The notes under the pieces: generated by a model
Told to the model about the DNA's origin: nothing
Database searches by the model: none
Seen by the model: the letters and a program-made list of their open reading frames with translations, nothing else
NCBI GenBank assembly: GCA_009739215.1
Contig: VSJF01000002.1
Coordinates: 2,046,001-2,110,000 of the forward strand
DNA: 64,000 bases
Reading direction: 5' to 3'
Source of the DNA: Floccularia luteovirens
Lineage: Eukaryota; Basidiomycota; Agaricomycetes; Agaricales; Squamanitaceae
Made by a program: the position numbers and the translations under genes
Shown: in pieces, positions 47,470 to 59,308 of the stretch
How the letters are laid out: every line of letters starts with the position of its first letter
Position numbering within the stretch: position 1 is the first letter of the stretch

Positions 47470-49279
47470 ATGTGTGATGCCTCTAAAAAGTTGCGTGTGG
47501 CAATATGGTGAGTTCTCCTGCATGATGTGAAGGACAGGAACATTGGGACTCACTGATTCTTGTTAGTGGTGGAGGAATCAGTGGGCTATGCCTTGCAGTA
47601 CTACTATCCAAGCACCCTCACGTAAAGGTTGATTTGTATGAGGCGACCGGCCAATTCAAAGAGATTGGCGCTGGCGTTATGATCTGGTCTCGGACATGGA
47701 GAATCCTAGAACACATGGGACTAGCCTCAGCATTCGCACAAATCGCACATGCACCCCCAGATGGTTCAATGGGTTTGTGCTAATTCTAGTCTATCACATT
47801 GATAGTATAACAAAGTCCACTGAACTAGGTATTGGTTTCGACTACCGACGATCAGACCAAGGTCAAAGAGGGTTTCGCTTTCACTTGGTAGAAATGCCCT
47901 GTATGTCTTAATGAAACCATGACAGCCAGTAGCCTGATAGTGTTGTTTCCAGATGGAGTACGCACTTCTTCTAAGATGAAGAATATTACAACATTTGACT
48001 CCTTGAACTAGTGTATCCGTTTTCATCGAGCTTCTTTCCTTGATGTTTTCATAAATCACCTCCCTGAAGGCATAGCACATTTTGGCAAGCGGTTAACTTC
48101 TTATACACAATCAGCATCCCCACGTGGAGTCAAGATTCAATTCGCGGATGGGAGTACAACGATGTGCGATCTCTTGGTAGGGTGCGACGGTATCAAGTCT
48201 TCAATCAGAGCGCAGATTTTTCGTACCAAAGCAGCGCAACTCCAGACCCCAGAACTGTTGCGTTATATAGATCCTGTATGGACTGGTACAGTAGCCTATA
48301 GGGGCTTGATACAATCAACAGATATTGACAAAGGTCCGCAAGGCTCATCTCACACGGCATTACATGGTCCAGTGATGGTCTGTACAAAGTCAGCAAATAA
48401 CTTGATATATATACTAAACACACATTATTTTATAGTATTGCGGGAAAGGCAAGGTACTGAATTTGTCGACTAGACATTTTGTTTTGAAATACTAATAACC
48501 TTGTATACGCTAGCATGTCGTCAGTTATTCTATTTCTCAGGGAAGTGTGGTGAACGTCGTCACCTTTGCATCAAAACTTGAGAAATATGGTTCAAATTTT
48601 GAGGGGGATTGGGTTTCGAATTGCTCACAACAAGAGTTACTGGAATGTTATGCAGGATGGGAACCTGAGGTTGAAAGCCTTCTCAAAGTGGGTTTTCCCG
48701 CCCTGATACATTTGATAGATATTAACTGAAGTCGAAACCCCAACAGCTGATCAATAAACCAACACGATGGGCAATTCATCACCTTAATCCTCTTCCATTT
48801 TATGTGGATGGCCATGTCGTTTTGGTGGGAGATTCAGTATGTATTGTCATTATATAGATTGCTTTTCTAGCTTAAGATACAACTAAAGGCACATGCGATG
48901 TCACCCCACCAGGGAGCAGGAGCAGGACAAGCAATCGAAGTAAGTTAATGTCATTTATGTTGATTTCTCCCCATTTCACAGCACTTAGGATGCATTCATT
49001 CTGTCAAGCCTGCTAGCAAAAGCAACGTCACCGAACCTTGACGCCGCACTTTCAGCTTACGAAACTGTACGACTACCTATTGCAAATAGCATTTTAAGGG
49101 GATCATTTGAGTCGGGACAGATGTACGAATTTGATAGCACTTATGGGGATGACTATCAAAATCTAGGACCTGCCATCCAAAACCAGTGGAATTGGGTAGA
49201 TGAAACGACACCACAAAGAGAGGCTACTTGTGCTCTCAATATCTTTAAATCAAAGCTGAAAGTTCCTAGTCTACTCTAA
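47470..49279 (+). CDS. FAD-dependent monooxygenase (salicylate-hydroxylase-like), 441 aa
   Basis: Ten exons fit: 47470-47507, 47567-47772, 47829-47900, 47953-47957 (5 nt), 48012-48377, 48436-48453 (18 nt), 48514-48687, 48732-48836, 48889-48939 and 48989-49279. The group A flavoprotein hydroxylase motifs are complete. VAICGGGISGL is the dinucleotide fold, made by joining exons 1 and 2. GCDGIKSSIR is the DG motif. VLVGDSAHAMSPHQGAGAGQ is the GD motif. RFHRASFLDVF and GAGVMIW fit the salicylate hydroxylase branch. Such enzymes use NADH or NADPH and O2 to hydroxylate aromatics. The substrate is unknown. The five-base exon supplies the Tyr-Gly of PYGCIRFHRA. It lies 109 bp from the convergent ETFA stop. 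Confidence 0.9.
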
Positions 49280-49388
49280 AATGGACTTGCACCGTTGTGA
49301 ATACATGTACATGGTTCGTTCAGCTTGGGGATGGATTTCTCCCTTAGTTGGATAGGAGTACGATAAACCAGGTTTATTCTTAGCCTAT

Positions 49389-50530
49389 CTACTTTTTCAA
49401 CTTCTCGACTAGCTCAGGAACAACTTCGAATAAGTCCGCAACGAGACCAACGTCTGCGACTTGGAAAATCGGGGCATCGGGATCCTGAAAGAATGAGACG
49501 CCTTCTTTATTATCGAAGAAAAAATTGACATACTTTGTTTACCGCGACGATAAGTTTGGAGTCTTTCATTCCTGCGAGATGCTGAATCGCCCCAGAAATA
49601 CCGAGTGCCATGTATAGTTCTGGAGCAACCACTTTTCCGGTCTGACCAACCTGCAGAGAATTATCGGCATAACCGGCATCCACAGCTGCCCGAGAAGCGC
49701 CGACAGCCGCTCCCAGTGCATCCGCTAGGGGGTATAGAGTAGATGCAAACGTCTCAGCATTTTTCAGATGCCCTCCCACCAGAAACCACCCGGGTAGCTA
49801 CGCCAAGGTCAGGGCGATCAGACTTTGCAATTGTCGTTTTTATGTGCTCTATTGGACTATCTGACACCTCTACCGGATCTAATTGTTTAATTTCTGCTCC
49901 TGAAGAATCTTGCGAGGCCGCAGGGAAGGCTGTGGAGCGTACTGTGAAAATTTTAATAGGTATTGACGACGGTGCTCGCACAGTAGCTATCGCATTTCCT
50001 GCATATATTGGGCGTGTAAAAACCGTAGAGTTATCAGCTTCATTATGAATGACGGAAGTAACATCGGAGACGGCAGGGGTGTCAAGGCGCGCTGCTACGC
50101 GGGGCAAAAGGGACTTTGCGAATGAAGATGTCGCGCCAATGACATGGGTGAAGGAAGAACCAGAAAGTAGTTTTTCTAAGAGGGGAGAAACTGTTTCCGG
50201 CAAGGGTTCTGCGTACTGTGGAGAAGAAGAGTGTAGGAGTGTAGTGAGACCTTTCAGTCTAGGTGGACAAGTTGGCACTGGAGAATGGTGGAAAGTATAT
50301 ATGGCTTACTTTGCTGCCTTGTCTAACACTGACTCGACATTAGTAGTACTACCTATTAAGAGTCCAGTGACAGGGCCACCGAGCTGTTGCGCTGCAGTCA
50401 GAGCAGAAAGCGAGCCCGAGTCAAGAACACCTTGTCTATGTTCTATGAAAACAAGGGCATGCGGTGGTGATGAAGTTGCATACGAGCGAGTAAAAGCCTT
50501 ATAACACTGACATGTCCTGATCCGGAACAT
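49389..50530 (-). CDS. etfA: Electron transfer flavoprotein alpha subunit (ETFA), with a one-base frame break
   Basis: Three exons fit: 50530-50310, 50258-49534 and 49484-49389. The N-terminus ([20 protein letters not shown]) is a typical mitochondrial presequence. The body matches ETF alpha: [23 protein letters not shown], then the FAD-domain landmarks [53 protein letters not shown] and [23 protein letters not shown] passes electrons from acyl-CoA and amino-acid dehydrogenases to ETF-ubiquinone oxidoreductase in the matrix. The exon sum is one base too long. Between VSGGR and LKNAETF there are four bases (49768-49771) where the family has one codon. The rest is intact, so the break is either a sequencing error or a very recent lesion. 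If corrected, the product is 346 aa. Confidence 0.9.
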
Positions 50531-50857
50531 TTGTACAAGCACTTGGTTGACGGAGTTGTACACATCGAAAAGCTGAAGATTACTGGCGTTGCAAGTATTT
50601 CCCACGCCTCATAGTTCATACTTACATGATCAATATCAATACTTATGTACATGATAGTAACTTTGCTCGGCGTACGCAACTTGCATCTTGAACCTCTTAC
50701 AGCTACACAAATTGATTAAGTATGGAGTCCATAGTAACCGCTTTATTTCCTGGCATTTCAGTTTCACATTGAAAAACATAATCAACGCACGTGATTCTTA
50801 TCCACGAAGACTGGGTACTCAGCAAGACTAGTATATGCAACCATCCACATCGTAAGG
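50531..50857. promoter_or_regulatory. Divergent promoter, ETFA and PDAT
   Basis: A 327-bp gap between two start codons. A CACGTG-containing stretch (GCACGTGATTC, about 50787) is present. Its function is unknown. Confidence 0.4.
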
Positions 50858-53850
50858 ATGGTTCTCACGAAACGCAACAAGTTCAGGGTACATTCAGATA
50901 CCTCCCTCAATGCCGCTCATACCCAAACACCTTATGTCAGCCCCGTCATAATTGATAGCCTCAAAAATGACGTAGATGAGAAAATCAAGACATTGAAGGA
51001 GGAGAAAAACGTAAATACATCTATTCCTCTCAAATTTTATGTGATACTTACAACTGTGCACATATAGATACCTTTCTACAGAAGAGGGAGAGTCCTCTTC
51101 CCGTTGGGGTTCCTTTGTGAGTTCCATCCCAACCCAAGTAGCTTGAAATTATAGTCATTAATTCCTTGTTCGCAGTCGGCTCACTGTTGGGGTTCTTGTT
51201 TTTCGAACCTGGAGACTTATATCAGATGCACAACAATATGTCAATTTTGATGGCTGAATATGATATCAACCTGCCGTGGTTTTCAGACTTCAACTTTACA
51301 CGGGTTGAATCGGAGTGGATGCGTTTCCGCAACAATATTCCGGAACTCTGGAAGTTCAATAATGATGGAAGAGAGTTTCAGGTTGGCGAGGCTATGAAGT
51401 CTAGAGGCTTGACAGCTAAATACCCAATAATACTAATTCCTGGCATAATTTCCACGGTAGACATTTTCCCCCTTCCATAATTACAGAACAAACTTACATC
51501 CCTTTAGGGACTAGAATCATGGTCAACTTCCCCCGAATATCGTCCTTTTTTCCGTCAAAAATTATGGGGAGGATTCAATATGTTGTCACAGGTTACCTTC
51601 AACAAGGAAAAATGGATATCCGCATTGATGCTTGACCCTGAGACGGGACTGGATCCTCCTGATGTCAAGATCAGAGCAGCTGAAGGCATAGATGCAGCGA
51701 GTGTTTTTATCCAGGGTTATTGGATATGGTCAGTTGTGATTAAATCAAGTTAATCTCGGTTATTTGATATCTTCTGTATACAGGGCTAAAATTGTGGAAA
51801 ACCTTGCAGTGGTCAACTATGATACTAATAATCTTTACTTATCTCCTTATGATTGGAGGTTGTCATACTACAATTTAGAAGAACGCGACGGATATTTTTC
51901 TAAATTGAAAACCACCATTGAAGGTCTTCAGTGAGGTCACAAATTTATGCAACCAGTATCTAGCTTACCTGAAGACTCTAGACGACGGCAAGGAAATAAA
52001 GTAGTAATTGCCGCACATTCCATGGGTTCAACGGTCTGTGTCATTTTCACAATCTTACTCAATAGAATTTAACCAAATTTGTAGGTTTTTCTGGTGCGTC
52101 AAATGCCTTGGATCAAGTATTAATCATGCTGATGCCTGTTTAGTACTTGTGGGTTTTTTGCACGCTATCATACAGCGATGACGAGTATAACCTTTTGCCT
52201 CAAGTATGAAATGGGTAGAATCCCCCTTGCATGGGGCGGGTGGTCCCGAATGGGTTGAGGTGATGCGGATATTGTGGTTAATGATTAAATACCCATCTGA
52301 AGTTTACAGAACCACATTGAAGCATATATCTCAATTGCTGGCACTCATCTGGTGAGATCTATTCCACATTTGAAAAGTTTTGAAATTGTCTAATGATAAT
52401 AGGGAGTCGTAAGTACTTATACTGTCTTCCATATAACTTCATAAACAGCATATACAAGGTCAAGGCGATGGCAGCATTTTTATCCGGAGAGATGAAAGAT
52501 ACAGTTCAAATGCACCCGGCTGGAGCATATGGTTCTGGCTATTTTCCCATTTCTGATTGTATCAATTTTAAGACCTTACTTTTCTTGTAGTTCTCGAGCA
52601 CTTCTTTTCCAGGAAGGAACGTCAAAGGTTATTCCGAAGTTGGGCTGGTAGTGCAAGTATGTGGATGAAGGCAAGCCATTTCTTTCGAAGTGATTTACCA
52701 GGTACTAAATATTTCAGGGGGGAGATACAATCTGGGGAAATAAGACACATGCTCCTGATGATGATTGCAATGCTTCACATAGTCATGGAAACCTGATTGC
52801 ATTTAGAGATGCTGTGGATCCTGATTTTGGGACCGACAATCATATTGCAAGTATGACTGCAACGGAGGCGGGCAATTGGATACTTCGGAATACTCCAGCC
52901 ACGTTTCAGGTCAGTCAACAGGTATCTACTGATAGCCTGAAATAATCAGTTCACAGAGGATGATTACTACGAATTACTCTCACGGAATGGAACGAGACGA
53001 GAGGCAGCTGATAGAAAATGACATCGACCATACGAAGTGGACAAATCCGCTCGAAGTAAGGTAAGGAGGCTATTTGATAACCTCCTTCGTATGTTTTAAA
53101 TTTTGCAAAGGTTACCGAACGCACCATCTATGAAAATCTTCTGTGTCTATGGACACGGGAGGGAAACTGAAGTCAGTTCTCTCTTCTATCACACATACAC
53201 TTCACTAATATCTATCTAAACCTAAGAGATCATATTGGCAGGTTCTTCGAATATATAGCTTTGCTGTCCACTAATCTTTAATAATAAGGTACAAGAGGGA
53301 TGAACAAATGGAACTCGATGATAACAACCCGACTTGTGCGGGTAATCTCTCGACATGTTCAAACTCCAAGTCATTTACAGGAATAAATAGTTGGATTGAT
53401 GCTGAATGGACGAATGAAACACAATTTCCTAAGGTAGGTCTGCTTGTTTTATCAAATCCACTGTCTCATCGTATCGTATCAGACCCGCAATGGTGTGAAG
53501 ATTGGCGAAGGCGATGGAACAGTAAGCCTTTTGAGTCTGGGTGCAATGTGCGTGGAGGGTTGGAAACGACCTAGATGGAACCCTGCTGGAATACCAGTGA
53601 CTACTGTGGAAGTAGGTATTGTCTGGTTTTCATTCGTTCAATCTAGCTGATCAATGAATCACAGCTTCCTCATCGTCCTAATCCAGCTATCCCTAGAGGA
53701 GGAGCAAATACAAGCGATCATGTCGACATCTTGGGCTCAACAGCCCTCAACGAAATTATCGTCAAGGTCGCTACTGGTGTTGCACACGAAATAACCGACA
53801 GCTATGTTTCGAATATTAGAGAGTATTCTAAGAAGATCAACTGGGACTAG
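50858..53850 (+). CDS. lro1: Phospholipid:diacylglycerol acyltransferase (LRO1/PDAT), 665 aa
   Basis: Twenty exons fit: 50858-51010, 51068-51116, 51176-51456, 51508-51728, 51784-51930, 51982-52033, 52085-52093 (9 nt), 52144-52148 (5 nt), 52205-52259, 52310-52351, 52403-52408 (6 nt), 52459-52531, 52591-52670, 52718-52909, 52957-53060, 53111-53171, 53227-53241 (15 nt), 53296-53433, 53483-53611 and 53665-53850. The product is 665 aa; yeast Lro1 is 661. One membrane helix near residues 60-75 (FPLGFLFGSLLGFLFF) follows a basic cytosolic start. The LCAT-like alpha/beta-hydrolase has the nucleophile in VVIAAHSMGST, the lid region GLESWS, the Asp in GEGDGTVSLLSLGAMC and the His in SDHVDILG. It makes triacylglycerol by moving an acyl chain from phospholipid to diacylglycerol, in the ER lumen. 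The intron after MWMK uses a GC donor. Confidence 0.95.
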
Positions 53851-53946
53851 TTATGCCTTGAACGGATTCACAAAAAAAATTATAGTAGTAGCTTACTTTT
53901 TTTTCAAGTATAATTGAGCACCATAGAGTAGACGCACAAGTTGACC

Positions 53947-55070
53947 TCAAACTTTATTTGGGGTGAAAATAGCTTGGAGCTCTTCTATCATTTTTTTGAC
54001 GTTTTGGAGGTAATAGAAAGCAAGTGAAACTAGCCGACTTTCTTCATATGGACAAGGAAATTGATTACGAAAATCTTCAGTTTGAAAGATCTCCGTAAAT
54101 TTTTGGCTACAACCTGATCAGATATTGATATGAAGAAAGGTTAGCACATACCCTGAAACTATGCGGTTTTCCGCCCATAATACAGTCCGTTCCACCAGGG
54201 CGCTGCATTCTGTTCCCATGGATCTCAGCAGTTCAAGGTCATCTGGATGAAGGTCCTGGAGAAAGAGTCTAGGGGATTGGAATGACTTTATGGAGGTGAT
54301 AAATGGGAAATATTCGTTGTAGCGTATCATGTAGTCAGCTATTGACGATGACTCCCCCATCCACAGCTTGTATAGGTCCTGTGACAACCGTTCAGCCTAA
54401 ATAACGAGAGTTGTAGATGCTTGACGACTGACAACAGCGCAGTAGCTGCACAAGATCTTTATATAGATCTTGCGCATGTACATTGCTTGACTTTCAACCT
54501 TTTTCAAGAGAGCAATATCTTTGTTGGTTAGTGGTACGGAAGAACTATCTTCTTGGGCGACATAGTATTCATGCCATTCAGTTGCCATGGCCGCTCTGTC
54601 GTTCGCCGTCAATCGATAACATTCTACGGCCGAAACCAAGTCAAGGAAATCGGGAATCGATCCCGTGATAGAATTTTCAGACGACAAGAAATTCTGGGTT
54701 GCTTCGATGATGATTTCGATTGGAGGTACGCAACCAGGTTGTAGTGGTTTGCCACTCAAGAACCTGTCTTTGACAAATGCTTTAGAAAGTAAGTAAAAGT
54801 CTCGTCACTGTAAAGTTAATCTGACTGACTGAAAACCTTGTCGTGAACGTCGTCTAAACCAATTGATTCTTGTCCATAAAGATCCCTTAAGTGGATCAGT
54901 AGATCCATCTGAGGCTGGCGTGTTTTTCGCGTTAGGTGTACTTATAAACGCGCCTAATTTTTCAGCATCACCGGGGTAGCTGCTGGCCTCTCGGAATGTG
55001 GTACTATTGGAGTTCTGTCTCGTTTCAAAATGAATAATGAAGTTGGTACCAGGACCACAATGACATTGGT
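53947..55070 (-). CDS. Uncharacterised protein, 5' end unresolved
   Basis: Downstream exons are clear: about 54742-54440, 54396-54152 and 54106-53947. The first of these is preceded by an 81-nt intron and an upstream coding segment (about 55070-54830). The protein has a Ser/Thr/Asn-rich N-terminus, a basic WFRRRSRQG, then a helical region. That region includes PIEIIIEATQNFL, LVSAVECYRLTANDRAAMA, LLKKVESQAMYMRKIYIKIL, LHPDDLELLRSMGTECSALV and YLQNVKKMIEELQAIF. There is no signal peptide or convincing membrane segment. The long amphipathic helices suggest a coiled-coil or helical-bundle fold. I recognise no family. No ATG could be tied to the first coding segment, so the start lies in an upstream exon not found here. 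The donor before 54396 is one of two adjacent choices. Confidence 0.55.
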
Positions 55071-56517
55071 TCGTATCGTCACGTCACGTGGTACATCATC
55101 ACAGAATCTCGTGCAATCTATAGTTGCCTGTGGAGTTACGACATCCCAGCCCTATTGCTTCGAATGTATGTATTTTATAGAATGTCCTTGTGAAGTCCGA
55201 GGCTGACGACGGACTTGTATTCCTCAGGCTTATGATTATGAGACTATATCTTGAGTTTCTTATGCGTAGCTCTCAGCCTCGGTAGTGTGCACATGCTTTG
55301 AAGCTTGGCGTGCTTTGGATCTATAAGTATCGTTGTCAAATCCCTCAATATGTCAATATCAGATAACTTGATTGTGGTTTTAGAGGTCAATGGAACAACT
55401 TCTTGCTACATATAAGTTGATTTCCATCGAAAACTGCCGTTGTATCCATTTATACATTATTCTTTGACAAGAAATCTCTCCTTTGGGATTTGACCCCAAA
55501 CAAGCTACATCTGTTATTCAGTGCATACTTATTCATAAAACCAACCAGGTTTCCATTCAGAGCCAAAGTAGATTGACAGACTGTGCTTTGCCTATTGGTA
55601 GTGCCAGCGTATAAAGCTTGATAAACTTGGTATATTGCACTTAAGCTGACGTATTCTGTCCGGCAGACGCCTATCGGTCATACATGCCACGAGTGCTAAG
55701 GTACGTACACCATAAATTTGAAAATTTCAAAGGTCAGACCTTGCATCATCAGCCCCGTTCTCCAAGGTCACCGCGGAATGTGCCAGTTGGTATTCTTTGT
55801 CACTAAACAGTTCAATACCTGTATGCATGTGTAACCCAGCCGACAACTCTTCGGCTTCCAGGGACCAGGGCCACAATTTCGACCATAGCGGAATACCAAC
55901 GGAACAGAGGGCAGTTGGCCACGAGCTCAGGAAGGCCCTCCTCATGTAATGGCCGGACTAGACTAGGCTTCATCGTGGAGCATGGTGCAACGTGTTTCCC
56001 CCTGAATGGAAGCCATCAAAAAAAAATTGTTATCAATGCATGACTCGAATGATGCAATTACACTCTCTACTCAATGATTTTTTGGAGGTCAATTCTGAAA
56101 TACCCTACCTAATCACTGACTTTAAAGTGTCGGGTTATTTCTCGCGTGGTATGGGGCGACTTCCACTCCCGACTCCGAGGCTTCTCGAAGTAGGATATCT
56201 AATGCCACACGCTGGGTCTCGGGATCATAGAAGGAATTCACGACCTCACCTTCATCGAACAACAACCGACGTTTGTGATAGTTATACGTGTAAGAAGATA
56301 GTGTGAGAGGAAGACCTGAGTCACAAGAGCAACTGAAGGATACGGCGGATTCAGAGAAAAGAGGGATTCAGAGAAAATTGCTCAGATCGACAAGATTATA
56401 CCAATACTAGTTCCGAAAATGGCAACTGGACTTCCTCATGCAGACGTACTCATTGATCTCACATATAAAGTCGTCATAAATCTCTTCATTGCAATCCATC
56501 CTTTCCTCTTCCCCTCA
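55071..56517. other. Interval upstream of the halogenase with coding-like minus-strand remnants
   Basis: Apart from the fragments at 55812-56290 described separately, no gene is evident. The last 100 bases are a CT-rich leader of the halogenase. Confidence 0.4.
55812..56290 (-). pseudogene. Possible decayed gene (two coding-like fragments, family unknown)
   Basis: On the minus strand two open segments have strongly protein-like composition. One is at about 56290-56122 (HKRRLLFDEGEVVNSFYDPE, then QRVALDILLREASESGVEV). The other is at about 55946-55812 (EEGLPELVANCPLFRWYSAM, then VEIVALVPGSRRVVGWVTHA). Each ends in a stop. The sequence between them has stops in the remaining frames and no clean intron. 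This is what a broken gene, or a gene whose splice sites I failed to find, would look like. I cannot name the family. Confidence 0.35.
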
Positions 56518-58751
<2,234 letters not shown>

Positions 58752-59308
58752 GATAACTTAGCCTTTCACGCCATTATTCATTGCTATCCAGCCCTTTTGC
58801 TTTCACAGCAGTCTTGTTTTGCATCACTGGAATTTCTTTATGTTTCTCTTTGTTCTGTCGATTGTTTTATTGGTGGATGAATTGGTATTTGCAAATATTA
58901 GGAAAGCTCTTCAAGCACGTTATCACTTATTTCTTTTATCTATGCGCCAATCCCTTAGATAAGGCTCTTTGTACCATACAATGACACAATCCTGGATAAA
59001 TAGCTATGTACGATTTTTGTACCTCCTCCCGTCGTCCGATTTCTGTGGGATAAGTGAGAATGAGAAAATAAGCATGAAGAAGGATATAGGTCGGTTTTAT
59101 CCAACGACTATATCAATAGCCGCTGAATATGCTGATTTTTAATTGGCAAATAGTAGTAATACAAGATCAGAGTTGAATATAATTGACAGTAATGTACAAT
59201 CCCTTTTCTAATCGTATCATTTAGAACATAAATAATGTCATTAGGGAAGTCATGCAGGTCATCATCATAAAATGAAATGAAGTTCGCCTTTGATTGCTCT
59301 CTATTGGT
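58752..59308. other. Intergenic, convergent 3' flanks
   Basis: T-rich 3' flank of the halogenase and 3' flank of the DUF300 gene. No additional gene was recognised. Confidence 0.4.

Noticed and set aside
47211..47543. 110-codon minus-strand open frame before the FAD monooxygenase
   Set aside because: It overlaps exon 1 of the monooxygenase and has no domain or splice context; it is likely chance in the divergent promoter.
49743..50504. Two long plus-strand open frames antisense to ETFA
   Set aside because: They are mirror frames of a conserved gene. Their translations show no domain, while the minus strand encodes ETF alpha.
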